Assembly: GCA_000717735.1 (NCBI GenBank)
Contig: JOBE01000097.1
Span: forward strand, 1-14,240
DNA length: 14,240 nucleotides
Direction of reading: 5' to 3'
Source of the DNA: Streptomyces griseoluteus
Lineage (GTDB): Bacteria; Actinomycetota; Actinomycetes; Streptomycetales; Streptomycetaceae
The translations under genes and the position numbers were made by a program. The notes under the pieces were generated by a model that searched no databases, was not told the DNA's origin, and worked only from the letters and a program-made list of their open reading frames with translations. Below, piece by piece: positions 1-6,742 of the stretch; positions within the stretch are counted from its first letter, which is position 1; each line of letters starts with the position of its first letter.

Positions 1-79
1 GAGGGCCCCTCGACCAGACGGACCGACGGCATGCCGGACGAGCCGGCCGGGTGCGCCGGCGACGTACGGGCAGGACCGG
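1..79. repeat. 79-bp exact direct repeat, copy 1
   Basis: Positions 1-79 are identical to 370-448. The offset is 369 bp (123 codons), so the repeat is in frame in the minus-strand gene and encodes the same segment (PARTSPAHPAGSSGMPSVRL and a few flanking residues). Identity stops at 80 versus 449. It may extend left beyond the window. Confidence 0.9.
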
Positions 80-1064
80 GGCCCGTCGGAGCGTCCGGGC
101 CGACCTTGGCGTCGGTGACCGCCGCCGGAACCGAAACCGGGACCGGCTCCGGCGCACCCGGCCGTGCGGTGTCGCCGGGCGCCTCCGGCGAGGAGGCGCG
201 GTGCCGTCCCCCCGACACGCCGACGCCGGACGTGGACCCGGCCGTGGCTGTGGCCGGGGGTGCGGTAGCGGTGCCGGGGAGCGTACCGGTGGCCGACCCG
301 GTCGCGGCCTTGTGGATGCGGACGGCGGACGGCGGCGCGAGGTGGACCGGCGCCGCCGACGACGTACCGGAGGGCCCCTCGACCAGACGGACCGACGGCA
401 TGCCGGACGAGCCGGCCGGGTGCGCCGGCGACGTACGGGCAGGACCGGCCGGGTGCGCCGGCGGCTCGCCGGACCGTTCGGCCGGGCGCGTCGGGGAGGC
501 GCCGGACGCGGACCCGCCCGCATCGGGCCCGGCCTGCCCGACACGTGACACGTCGGAGCCGGACCCGTCCCGCGTGAGCTTCGGGACGCCCGGGGAAACC
601 GCCGGAAGGACCGGCGTATTCGGTGACGTACCGCCAGGAGCCGTGGGTGTAACGGCAGAAGCAGGGGCTACGCCCTCGCTCCCGTCCGTCGCGGGGGGCA
701 CCGGCCCCCCGACGGGCGTCCCCGCACCGGCCGGGGCGGGCGTCTCCGCACCGGCCGGGTCGGGCGTCTCCGCCTCGCCGACGGGCGGCACCGTCACCCC
801 GCCCCCGGCGGCCGGAGTCTCCGCTCCTCCCCCGGCGGCCGCGGCCGCGGCCGCCGCCTCGCTCCCCGCGGCCTGGGCCCCCTCGGTCCCGGCGGGAGCC
901 GCCGTCGGGTCCTGGGGGGCCGGCCCGGGCGGGGTGCCCGGGGGTGCTCCCTGCGGAGGGGACGTGCGGGGAAGGGTGCCGTCCGTCAGACGTCTGGCGG
1001 TGCGGGCCGCGTCACGCGAGGCCGCCGCGCCGGAGTCCGCGGGGTTGGGGAGCGATGCCGTCAT
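1..1064 (-). CDS. Low-complexity Ala/Pro/Gly/Thr-rich protein, C-terminus beyond left edge
   Basis: The minus-strand frame is open from an ATG at 1064 to the window edge, about 354 codons without a stop. I chose this start because GAGGTGG lies 6 nt upstream; an in-frame ATG at 1079 is the alternative. The protein begins MTASLPNPADSG and is almost entirely A, P, G, T and S, with a run of about 8 alanines (834-857), two copies of an 8-residue AETPxPAG unit, and two copies of a roughly 25-residue segment containing PAHPAGSSGMPSVRL. No signal peptide, membrane segment or known domain is visible in this part; any functional domain must lie beyond position 1. The start is 10-26 nt after the cell-wall hydrolase stop, so the two are probably cotranscribed. 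Function unknown. Plus-strand ORFs across this stretch look like mirror images of this frame. Confidence 0.7.
   Translation of the reverse strand, partial: MTASLPNPADSGAAASRDAARTARRLTDGTLPRTSPPQGAPPGTPPGPAPQDPTAAPAGTEGAQAAGSEAAAAAAAAGGGAETPAAGGGVTVPPVGEAETPDPAGAETPAPAGAGTPVGGPVPPATDGSEGVAPASAVTPTAPGGTSPNTPVLPAVSPGVPKLTRDGSGSDVSRVGQAGPDAGGSASGASPTRPAERSGEPPAHPAGPARTSPAHPAGSSGMPSVRLVEGPSGTSSAAPVHLAPPSAVRIHKAATGSATGTLPGTATAPPATATAGSTSGVGVSGGRHRASSPEAPGDTARPGAPEPVPVSVPAAVTDAKVGPDAPTGPGPARTSPAHPAGSSGMPSVRLVEGP
370..448. repeat. 79-bp exact direct repeat, copy 2
   Basis: Second copy of the repeat at 1-79. A shorter sub-repeat encoding PAHPAG recurs immediately to the right (411-430 and 447-466), so this part of the gene seems to grow by duplication. 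Confidence 0.9.
722..769. repeat. 24-bp tandem repeat, two units
   Basis: Two adjacent 24-bp units (722-745 and 746-769) differ at one base. On the minus strand they encode the octapeptides AETPDPAG and AETPAPAG. Confidence 0.85.
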
Positions 1065-1089
1065 TCGGGTCCACCTCATGCTCTCGGGG

Positions 1090-2532
1090 TCATCGGAACA
1101 AACGCCGCCAGGTCTCCGGGCCCGGGTAGCCGTCGGCAGCCGCGCCGCGCCAGCCCTGTGCCCGCTGGAACGCCTCGACGTTGCGGCGGTCCGCCTCCGT
1201 CCAGCGCGGACCGGGTCCCGACAGGTAGTGCTTGCCGAAGCCCCGCTTCACCAGTTGTTTGCCCAGCTTCTCCACATATGCGTTGGATTGGCCCGGACGG
1301 AAGGAGCCACGCCCGGGAAACCCCGTCGCATTCGAACTCGACCCGGCCGAACCACCCGAACCGCCGATGCTCTTGCCCCCGCCGGTCACGAGGAGCTTCC
1401 ACGTCTGCGGGCCGGGCAGGCCGTCCGCCTCCTTGCCCTTCCAGCCCTGGGCCAGCTGGAACGCCTGGGTCGCGCGCCGGTCCGCGTCGCCCCACTTCGG
1501 ACCGGGTCCCTTGCTGTAGTACTTCTTGCCGCCCCGGTCGACGAGGAGCCTGCCGAGCTGGGTGACGTACGCGTTGGAGGCGCCCGGACCGAACATGGCC
1601 GTCCCGGGGTACGGGGTCGCCGTGGGCGTCGCCCCGCCGCCGGTGCTGCCGCCGCCGCTTCCGCCGCTGACCACGCCCTTGTAGCGGTAGGCCACGTACC
1701 GGTTGGAGTTCTCCCAGTACGCCAGGGGCGTCGCCTGCTTGCGGGTGCGCGGCTTGGTCTGCTCGTAGGCGACGTAGGAGGTGTGGGTGTAGTCGGTCCA
1801 GCCGCCGAAGATCGTGACGTGGGAGCCGCGCGTCGGGTTGGCCGGGTTGTGGAAGAGCAGGATGTCGCCGGGCTGGAGCTCGGTGCGGTCGACGCGGTCG
1901 GCGAAGCGGTCGAGGCTGCCGGTCCACTCGTTGCTGCGCAGGTTCCAGGCCATCGAGATGTAGCCGGAGCAGTCCTGGCGGTAGCCGTCGGACCAGTACT
2001 TCTCCATGGAGTACGGGACCTGGGCCGTCACCCACAGCTTGGCGCGGTTGATGATCTCGGACCGGGTCGTCTTCCGCAGGGTGCCGGTCGAGACCTGACT
2101 GGTCGTCGGAGTCGCGATCGGGGAGGGCTGGGGCCCGGGGCCCGGCGCTCCGTGCAGCGGTTCCGGCCCGCCCTGCGGGGTGTCGGGCGAGGGGATGGTG
2201 GCGGCACTACGGACCGCCTCCCCCGTCGCGTCGGCCATGCCGGACGGATCCGTCACGTCCGTCCCACCGGCCACGTCCGCCACGTCTGTCATGTCCGCCG
2301 GGGTGTACGGGCCCGCCGGCGGCGGGAGGGCCGTCGCCACCGAGGCCCCGCCTCCGCCCAGGACGACGCCCGCCGCCGTCACCAGGACCAGGGCGCGGCG
2401 GGCACCATGGGCCGCGGGGTGCCCGCCCGCCCGGACGGGCAGGCCAAGCGCGAGGTCACGCCGCTGCCGGGCGCACCCCGGGCAGCCGCAGTCGGCCGCT
2501 GGTTCGAACTCCTCGAAGACCGGCACGCTCAT
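1090..2532 (-). CDS. NlpC/P60-like cell-wall hydrolase with two peptidoglycan-binding repeats
   Basis: The predicted 480-residue protein should cleave peptide bonds in peptidoglycan outside the cell. I start it at ATG 2532 (MSVPVFEEFE) because GGAGGGG lies 8 nt upstream; the frame is open further but has no such site. Residues 1-45 are cytosolic with a C15-x-C17-xx-C20 cluster, about 46-68 form a membrane segment, and 70-155 are a Pro/Thr/Ala linker. The catalytic domain spans about 157-288, with the putative nucleophile C188 in DCSGY and H238 in GSHVTIFGGW. A Gly/Ser linker leads to two similar C-terminal units (about 313-382 and 411-479), each with SNAYV, the GPGP(K/R)W element, AFQ.AQGW and a PGP(Q/E)TW end, the usual Streptomyces peptidoglycan-binding repeat. 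It heads a two-gene unit with the low-complexity protein downstream. Family assignment is firm; the exact bond cleaved is inference. Confidence 0.88.
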   Translation of the reverse strand: MSVPVFEEFEPAADCGCPGCARQRRDLALGLPVRAGGHPAAHGARRALVLVTAAGVVLGGGGASVATALPPPAGPYTPADMTDVADVAGGTDVTDPSGMADATGEAVRSAATIPSPDTPQGGPEPLHGAPGPGPQPSPIATPTTSQVSTGTLRKTTRSEIINRAKLWVTAQVPYSMEKYWSDGYRQDCSGYISMAWNLRSNEWTGSLDRFADRVDRTELQPGDILLFHNPANPTRGSHVTIFGGWTDYTHTSYVAYEQTKPRTRKQATPLAYWENSNRYVAYRYKGVVSGGSGGGSTGGGATPTATPYPGTAMFGPGASNAYVTQLGRLLVDRGGKKYYSKGPGPKWGDADRRATQAFQLAQGWKGKEADGLPGPQTWKLLVTGGGKSIGGSGGSAGSSSNATGFPGRGSFRPGQSNAYVEKLGKQLVKRGFGKHYLSGPGPRWTEADRRNVEAFQRAQGWRGAAADGYPGPETWRRLFR

Positions 2533-2551
2533 GCGATTCCCCTCCACACTC

Positions 2552-2567
2552 GTCAAGATCTTTTGAC
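2552..2567. promoter_or_regulatory. Imperfect palindrome upstream of the cell-wall hydrolase
   Basis: GTCAAGATCTTTTGAC pairs GTCAA with TTGAC around a six-base centre. It sits about 20 nt upstream of the hydrolase ATG, next to the ribosome binding site, in a stretch (2553-2640) that is AT-richer than its surroundings and should hold the hydrolase promoter. It could be an operator or chance; no protein is known to bind it. Confidence 0.25.
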
Positions 2568-2658
2568 CCTTGGTTTTGGGCGTCAGTGTCTCAACTGTCT
2601 GGCCATATCGCATTTTGACGGATTAAAGGCTCGATGCGACCATCCGACAGGCCGGTGG

Positions 2659-2674
2659 CGACCGATATTGGTCG
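2659..2674. promoter_or_regulatory. Short inverted repeat in the divergent intergenic region
   Basis: CGACCGATATTGGTCG pairs CGACC with GGTCG around GATATT. It lies between the divergent hydrolase gene and the tRNA, just upstream of the tRNA -10. It may be an operator or a -35-region element; evidence is positional only. Confidence 0.2.
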
Positions 2675-2695
2675 GGAGCACACCCGCACGTCAGG

Positions 2696-2701
2696 TAGAG
2701 T
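2696..2701 (+). promoter_or_regulatory. Candidate -10 element for tRNA-Lys
   Basis: TAGAGT lies 15 nt before the first tRNA base, which would give a short leader of about 8-9 nt. The best -35-like hexamer, TTGGTC at 2668, is 22 nt away, which is too far for a normal spacer. The promoter call therefore rests mainly on the -10. Confidence 0.35.
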
Positions 2702-2716
2702 TCTCTCTGTCAGCAG

Positions 2717-2790
2717 GCGCCGCTAGCTCAGTTGGTTAGAGCAGCTGACTCTTAATCAGCGGGTCCGGGGTTCGAGTCCCTGGCGGCGCA
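2717..2790 (+). tRNA. tRNA-Lys(CTT)
   Basis: A complete 74-nt cloverleaf. The acceptor stem GCGCCGC (2717-2723) pairs with GCGGCGC (2783-2789), with discriminator A at 2790. The D arm contains AGTTGGTTA. The anticodon stem GCTGA/TCAGC encloses CTCTTAA, with anticodon CTT at 2751-2753 reading AAG. The T arm has the TTCGAGT loop with a 5-bp stem including one G-T pair. The 3' CCA is not encoded. A hairpin terminator follows within 7 nt. No second copy of the tRNA 3' end is visible in the window, so there is no sign of an integrated element at this tRNA. Confidence 0.97.
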
Positions 2791-2796
2791 CGCAAA

Positions 2797-2833
2797 GTCA
2801 AGACCCCCTCACCGATGGTGAGGGGGTCTTGAC
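2797..2833. terminator. Strong, possibly bidirectional terminator between tRNA-Lys and the sortase gene
   Basis: GTCAAGACCCCCTCACC (2797-2813) is perfectly complementary to 2817-2833 across a 3-nt GAT loop: a 17-bp stem. A CGTTTTC tail follows on the plus strand, and AAA precedes the stem, giving TTT on the other strand. It separates the plus-strand tRNA from the convergent sortase gene, whose stop is at 2851, and may serve both. Confidence 0.9.
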
Positions 2834-2850
2834 CGTTTTCGGCCACCTGC

Positions 2851-3567
2851 TCAGACGCCGGCCGCCGCCCTGCCCGAGCCCGCCTCGTCCGAGCCCGCCC
2901 TTTCCCAGCCCGTCAGATACGCCGAGACCACCACGTTCGCCGAGTACGTACCGGCCGTGCGGTCGAAGGTCCCGCCGCAGGTGATCAGGCGCAGCTCCGC
3001 GCGGTGCGGGTCGCGGGCGCCGTAGACCTTCCGGGCGTCGAAGTGTTCCCGGGGGTGGACCTGGACGTCGTCGACCGTGAATTCGGCGACCGATCCGTCC
3101 GTCCGGGTGACGCGGACCTTGGCGCCGGGACGGGCCGCGCTCAGGCCGTAGAAGACGGCGGGGCGGCTGTCCGTGTCGACGTGTCCGACGAAGAGGGCCG
3201 GGCCGACCGCGCCCGGGCGGGTGCCGGAGCCGAACCAGCCGACCGTGTGCGGCATCTCGTACGGCGGCGGGTCGATCGCCCCCGTGCCGTCCAGGCCCCG
3301 CGCCTCGACGGGCGCGGTGATGCCGAGGGAGGGGATCTCGATCCTCCGCGGTGCGACGGGGGCGAGCGGGTCGCGGGCCGGGGGCAGCGCCGCGCCGAGC
3401 GGGCGGCCGACGGCGGCGATGTCGCCGGTGGTCGGAGCGGAGCTGGCGCCGGGACCCTCGGTGGCCTCGCGGCCCCAGAGCCAGAGCCCGACGAGCAGCA
3501 GCGCCCAGGTCACGCCGGTGACGAGTCGCCCGGTGCCCGCCGGGCGGGATCCGGACGACATCGTCAC
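2851..3567 (-). CDS. Class F-type sortase
   Basis: A 238-residue membrane-anchored transpeptidase that attaches surface proteins to the cell wall. Residues 17-32 form an N-terminal signal anchor with the enzyme outside. The sortase fold runs from about 74 to 218, with H129 in FVGHVDT, C197 in LRLITCGG and R203 in TFDRTAG as the likely catalytic triad, followed by YSANVVV. The compact form, LITCGG motif and actinobacterial context fit class F. The GTG start at 3567 overlaps the previous gene's TGA by four bases (GTGA), which indicates translational coupling; an ATG two codons later is an alternative. The upstream partner is the secreted KPAE-repeat protein, a candidate substrate. The Arg assignment is less sure than His and Cys. 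Confidence 0.9.
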   Translation of the reverse strand: MTMSSGSRPAGTGRLVTGVTWALLLVGLWLWGREATEGPGASSAPTTGDIAAVGRPLGAALPPARDPLAPVAPRRIEIPSLGITAPVEARGLDGTGAIDPPPYEMPHTVGWFGSGTRPGAVGPALFVGHVDTDSRPAVFYGLSAARPGAKVRVTRTDGSVAEFTVDDVQVHPREHFDARKVYGARDPHRAELRLITCGGTFDRTAGTYSANVVVSAYLTGWERAGSDEAGSGRAAAGV

Positions 3568-4232
3568 TCCGTGCCCGTACCGGAGCCGGTGGTGCGGCGG
3601 CGGGAGCTGCGGAAGGCGACCGCGACGGCGGCGACGGCGGCCAGACCGAGGCCGAGCAGGGTGTACGGGGTGCCGAGGCCGCTCTCGCTCGTGGTCTGGG
3701 CGACGCCGGGGGCGGCCGGTGCGGCGAACGCGGCGGTGCCGCCGCCGCCCGCGCGGACCGGGGCGACCGGACTCGCGTGGTGGGTCGGCTTCTCGGCCGG
3801 CTTCCCGGTCGGCTTCTCGGCCGGCTTCTCGGCCGGCTTCTCGGCCGGCTTGCGCGTCGGCTCGTGCGTGGCCTTGCGGTGCTGGACGTGGACGGTGCCG
3901 ACGTCCGGGTGGTCGTGGCCTTCGCAGGTCACGCTGACCTTGTACGTACCGGTCGCGAGACCGGACTTCACCGTGGTGTCGCCGAAGAGCGGCTTGCCCC
4001 CGCCGTCACGGCCGGTGAGTTCCGCGTCGGCGACGAACGCCTGGGACTTCGCGGCACCCGTCGTGCCCTTGCAGCCCTGGACGCGCACGTCGATGTCGGC
4101 GCCGGGCGAGGCGGTGGACGGGGTGACGGTGACCTTCACCCCGTCATGGGCGTACGCGCCGCCGGCGGCGGGCGCCAGTACGAGCAGCGCGGCCACCCCT
4201 GCGGCACGGAGAGCAATGGGACCTGAACGCAT
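3564..4232 (-). CDS. Secreted surface protein with Ig-like domain, KPAE repeats and C-terminal membrane anchor
   Basis: A 222-residue exported protein. Residues 1-28 are a clear signal peptide ending in AYA before HDG. Residues 33-117 look like an Ig-like beta domain with C54 and C103 placed for a disulfide. Residues 127-150 are KPAE/KPTG tetrapeptide repeats, likely a wall-spanning stalk, and 191-207 form a membrane segment followed by RSSRRR. This layout resembles a sortase substrate, and the next gene, overlapping by 4 nt, is a sortase. However, no LPXTG or LAXTG precedes the anchor; the nearest string is GLGTPYT. AGGAGGT lies 4 nt before the ATG, a strong start. It may be anchored by its membrane segment alone, or be a non-canonical substrate. 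Molecular function is unknown. Confidence 0.82.
   Translation of the reverse strand: MRSGPIALRAAGVAALLVLAPAAGGAYAHDGVKVTVTPSTASPGADIDVRVQGCKGTTGAAKSQAFVADAELTGRDGGGKPLFGDTTVKSGLATGTYKVSVTCEGHDHPDVGTVHVQHRKATHEPTRKPAEKPAEKPAEKPTGKPAEKPTHHASPVAPVRAGGGGTAAFAAPAAPGVAQTTSESGLGTPYTLLGLGLAAVAAVAVAFRSSRRRTTGSGTGTE
3787..3858. repeat. 12-bp tandem repeat encoding KPAE units
   Basis: Six consecutive 12-bp units based on GGCTTCTCGGCC (minus strand: Glu/Thr-Lys-Pro-Ala frame). Three adjacent units are identical (3811-3846) and the others differ at a few bases. Copy number is likely to vary between strains. Confidence 0.85.
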
Positions 4233-4306
4233 CGTGACCTCCTGGTACTGGCAGGGTCACCCGGATCCGCACTGATCGCATCCGCAGGGGCTCGGCGGCG
4301 GGGCCG

Positions 4307-5086
4307 CTACACCCGGTCGACGATGTCCGCGATCGAGTCGACGATCTTGGACGGACGGAACGGGAAGCGGTCGATCTCCGCCTGCGTCGTCAGGCCCGTG
4401 AGCACCAGGAACGTCTGCATGCCGGCCTCCAGACCGGCCAGGATGTCGGTGTCCATCCGGTCGCCGATCATGGCGCTGGTCTCGGAGTGGGCGCCGATCG
4501 CGTTGAGGCCGGTGCGCATCATGAGCGGGTTCGGCTTGCCGGCGAAGTACGGCTCCTTGCCGGTGGCCTTCGTGATGAGCGCGGCGACCGAGCCGGTGGC
4601 CGGCAGGGGGCCCTCCAGGGAGGGGCCGGTCTCGTCGGGGTTGGTGCAGATGAAGCGGGCGCCGGCGTTGATGAGGCGGACGGCCTTCGTCATGGCCTCG
4701 AAGGAGTACGTACGGGTCTCGCCGAGCACCACGTAGTCGGGGGCGTGGTCGGTGAGGACGTAGCCGATGTCGTGCAGCGCGGTGGTGAGACCGGCCTCGC
4801 CGATGACGTACGCGGTGCCGCCGGGGCGCTGGTCGTCGAGGAACTTGGCGGTCGCGAGGGCCGAGGTCCAGATGTTCTCGACGGGGACTTCGAGGCCCAT
4901 CCGCGCGAGGCGGGCGTGCAGGTCGCGGGCCGTGTACATCGAGTTGTTGGTGAGGACCAGGAAGGGCTTCCCGGTCTCCCGCAGCTTCTTGATGAACGCG
5001 TCGGCGCCGGGGATCGGCACGCCCTCGTGGATGAGGACGCCGTCCATGTCGGTCAGCCAGGATTCGATCGGCTTGCGCTCTGCCAT
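4307..5086 (-). CDS. HAD-IIA family phosphatase (NagD-like)
   Basis: A 259-residue cytosolic HAD hydrolase expected to remove phosphate from a small sugar or nucleotide phosphate. All four HAD motifs are present: WLTDMDGVL with D13 as nucleophile and D15 as acid/base, LTNNS at 45-49, K184 in GKPNP, and GDRMDTD with D209 and D214 for magnesium. The cap inserted between motifs II and III is type C2, as in NagD, UMP phosphatase and glycerol/phosphoglycolate phosphatases, and length matches the family. AGGAG lies 10 nt before ATG 5086. It is separated by a hairpin from the truncated gene upstream and by 74 nt from the secreted-protein gene downstream, so it is probably its own unit. Substrate cannot be read from sequence. 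Confidence 0.9.
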   Translation of the reverse strand: MAERKPIESWLTDMDGVLIHEGVPIPGADAFIKKLRETGKPFLVLTNNSMYTARDLHARLARMGLEVPVENIWTSALATAKFLDDQRPGGTAYVIGEAGLTTALHDIGYVLTDHAPDYVVLGETRTYSFEAMTKAVRLINAGARFICTNPDETGPSLEGPLPATGSVAALITKATGKEPYFAGKPNPLMMRTGLNAIGAHSETSAMIGDRMDTDILAGLEAGMQTFLVLTGLTTQAEIDRFPFRPSKIVDSIADIVDRV

Positions 5087-5124
5087 GGGTGCGGGACTCC
5101 TGCCGTACTGACGTGCGGTGTACT

Positions 5125-5158
5125 GGGGGCGCCGCGACAGCGCTGTGGCGACGCCCCC
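5125..5158. terminator. Long interrupted hairpin, probable terminator
   Basis: A 34-nt inverted repeat beginning GGGGGCG and ending CGCCCCC, with only two mismatched pairs and centred on CAGCGCTG. It lies between the truncated gene fragment (stop at 5196) and the HAD phosphatase start (5086), both on the minus strand. It probably ends transcripts arriving from tnpB and the phosphonate operon. It lacks a clear T-run, as is common in this group. Confidence 0.6.
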
Positions 5159-5195
5159 AAGCCTAGTCAGGATGTCCTGATGTTGACCCTGGTGA

Positions 5196-5455
5196 TCAGG
5201 ATGCGGTGACCTTCACTCCGTCGATCGTCCAGTACCAGTTGTTGGCGCCGGTGTAGCGGAAGCGGAAGCTTGCGCTGGAGGCGCCGGCGGGGACCGCGAC
5301 CGTGAGGGACTGCGGCTTGGAGATCACGTCGGCCGTGTAGCTCTTGACCGGAGTCGGGGTGCCGCCGTTGAAGCTCACCAGGACCTGGGCGGACTGGGCG
5401 CCCTCCTGGCGGTAGAAGGTCGTCAACTTCTCGGCCCTGAGCTCCGAGCTTGTCG
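5196..5455 (-). pseudogene. 3' remnant of a secreted-protein gene (beta-sandwich C-terminal domain)
   Basis: About 85 codons remain, reading RAEKLTTFYRQEGAQ to the natural stop at 5196. The sequence is a beta-rich domain ending [16 protein letters not shown], a pattern common at the C-terminus of secreted actinobacterial hydrolases (jelly-roll, choice-of-anchor type). There is no plausible start, ribosome binding site or signal peptide; the only in-frame start nearby is a TTG at 5426 without a Shine-Dalgarno sequence. Upstream lies the tnpB right-end region in the same frame. The 5' part of the gene is nowhere in the window, so insertion was accompanied or followed by deletion. The parent protein cannot be named. 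Confidence 0.6.
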
Positions 5456-5640
5456 ACTCGGTCCGAGAGGCCGGGATTGCAAGTGGAGCGCGGCTGGCTG
5501 CCGCGTGCTTCCCCTGCGTCCGGAATCAGCTTGCGCCGCTTCCGGGGCGGTTGACTGCGCCCCGCTTCCACACAGCATCGGCCCGGTGGGCGATGTTGCG
5601 GGAGCCGTTGTGGTCCGCGTGCTTCACGGTCCCGCAGGAC
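5430..5640 (-). ncRNA. Candidate TnpB guide (omega/re) RNA region
   Basis: In known TnpB systems the guide RNA scaffold comes from the 3' part of tnpB plus the right end, and the guide is the sequence just outside that end. Here the minus strand from the tnpB 3' end to about 5430 contains a 6-bp GC stem-loop (5489-5505, CGCGGCTGGCTGCCGCG on the plus strand) and a CGAG/CTCG pair near 5442-5457. The predicted guide would be the first bases of the truncated host gene. Position is inferred from family knowledge; no transcript evidence. Confidence 0.35.
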
Positions 5641-6689
5641 CGGCAGACGAACCGTGCTTGAGTCACCCGGTTGGTGCGGTGGGTGTGCCGGCACTCGGAG
5701 CACTGCCGGGAGGTATTGCGCGGGTCCACGAAGACCACGGGCACCCCCGCCCGGCGTGCCTTGTACTCGACGAACCCGCCGAGCTGGGCGAACGCCCAGG
5801 AGTGCAGTCGTGCCCGCTGGTCCTTCTTGGCCGTGACCCTCTGCCGGATGCCCGAGAGGTCTTCCAAGGCGATCCCGCGCGAGGTGCGTTCAGCGGTGGC
5901 GACAAGCTGTTTGGCAATGATGTGGTTGGTGTTGGCGGCATGCCGTGCCTCACGGCGGCGGACGCGCTTGAGGACGCGCTTCGCGCTCTTGGTGCGCTTC
6001 TTCTGTAACTTCTGCCGCAGATCACGGTGCCGCTGCCGGTACCGGTTCAGCCCGCGTCCGGCCATGATCTCGCCGTCCGAGGTGGTGGCGATGTTGACGA
6101 TGCCCAGGTCCACGCCGAGGAAGCCGTCCGGCTCGGACACTTCGGGCTCGGGGATGTCGAGGGTGGCGATCAGGAAGAACACGCCGTCACGCATCACCAG
6201 GTCCGACTCCCCCTTGCGGGAAGCCAGGAGATCGAATGCCTGATCCGAGCAGACGAAGGGGATGTACTTGATCCGCCCGGCCACGGTCCAGATCGACACC
6301 GTGCGGGCGTCGAGGTTCCACGTCAGGATGCGGTCGTCGAAGGGCTGGGCCGCGTCCCCGCGGAAGACGATCGGCTTCGACTCCGCCCGAAGGCGGCTCT
6401 TCGAGCCCTCCCGGCCGAGGTTCCCGGCCCTGATATTCGCCTTCAGGGTGGCGTACGCGTCGCAGACCTTCTTCACGACCCGCACCGCCGGCTGGGCCCC
6501 GAGGTCGTAGTTCGCCTTGAGGGCGAAGCACACCTCCTTCTGCAACACGTTCCGCCGCTTGAGGCCCTTGGCGAACGCCACCTCCGAAGCATGGTTCGCG
6601 GCCCGGTTGCACGCGCGCAAAGTCGCCGCCAGCGCGTCCGCGTCATGCGCGGACACGGGCAGCAACTTCACCTGCGCGACAATCTTCAC
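5526..6689 (-). CDS. tnpB: TnpB, RNA-guided nuclease of IS200/IS605 family
   Basis: A 387-residue protein starting at GTG 6689 (VKIVAQVKLL); the frame is open far upstream, but that part is a shadow of the neighbouring gene. The N-terminal helical/wedge half (1-185) is followed by the RuvC-like nuclease. D194 in FLGVDLGIVNIATT, E276 in IALEDLSGI and D359 in HADHNGSRNIA give a complete D-E-D triad. The zinc finger has C330-x2-C333 and C349-x2-C352. Family length is about 350-420, so it appears full length and active. TnpB cuts DNA matching a guide RNA made at the element's right end, helping keep the element at its site. No tnpA is adjacent. No typical ribosome binding site precedes the GTG, but TAGGGT lies 7 nt before it, so a leaderless mRNA is possible. 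Confidence 0.93.
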   Translation of the reverse strand: MKIVAQVKLLPVSAHDADALAATLRACNRAANHASEVAFAKGLKRRNVLQKEVCFALKANYDLGAQPAVRVVKKVCDAYATLKANIRAGNLGREGSKSRLRAESKPIVFRGDAAQPFDDRILTWNLDARTVSIWTVAGRIKYIPFVCSDQAFDLLASRKGESDLVMRDGVFFLIATLDIPEPEVSEPDGFLGVDLGIVNIATTSDGEIMAGRGLNRYRQRHRDLRQKLQKKRTKSAKRVLKRVRRREARHAANTNHIIAKQLVATAERTSRGIALEDLSGIRQRVTAKKDQRARLHSWAFAQLGGFVEYKARRAGVPVVFVDPRNTSRQCSECRHTHRTNRVTQARFVCRSCGTVKHADHNGSRNIAHRADAVWKRGAVNRPGSGAS

Positions 6690-6708
6690 GCAGAAGACCC
6701 TACAGAGA

Positions 6709-6742
6709 GTGACCACCGGTAATCGGTCACCCACAAGGGTGA
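6709..6742. repeat. Overlapping inverted repeats at the tnpB 5' flank (candidate left end)
   Basis: Two mutually exclusive stem-loops share bases 6727-6730. One pairs GTGACC (6709-6714) with GGTCAC (6725-6730) around a 10-nt loop. The other is TCACCCACAAGGGTGA (6727-6742), a 6-bp stem with a 4-nt loop. Subterminal hairpins here are the substrate recognised by the Y1 transposase in IS200/IS605 elements. Confidence 0.55.

Noticed and set aside
31..2739. 902-codon plus-strand ORF across the left region
   Set aside because: It is antisense to the clear cell-wall hydrolase and the low-complexity gene, shows no family features, and even runs into tRNA-Lys. High GC explains the absence of stops.
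2717..2790. tRNA-Lys as an integration site for a prophage or integrative element
   Set aside because: No integrase gene and no second copy of the tRNA 3' end are visible in the window.
3787..3858. CRISPR-like array at the 12-bp repeats
   Set aside because: Units are 12 bp, contiguous and in frame within a coding gene, with no spacers; they encode KPAE peptides.
5526..6689. TnpB as a nuclease-dead TldR-type transcriptional repressor of the neighbouring operon
   Set aside because: All three RuvC acidic residues and the zinc-finger cysteines are present, so an active nuclease is more likely.
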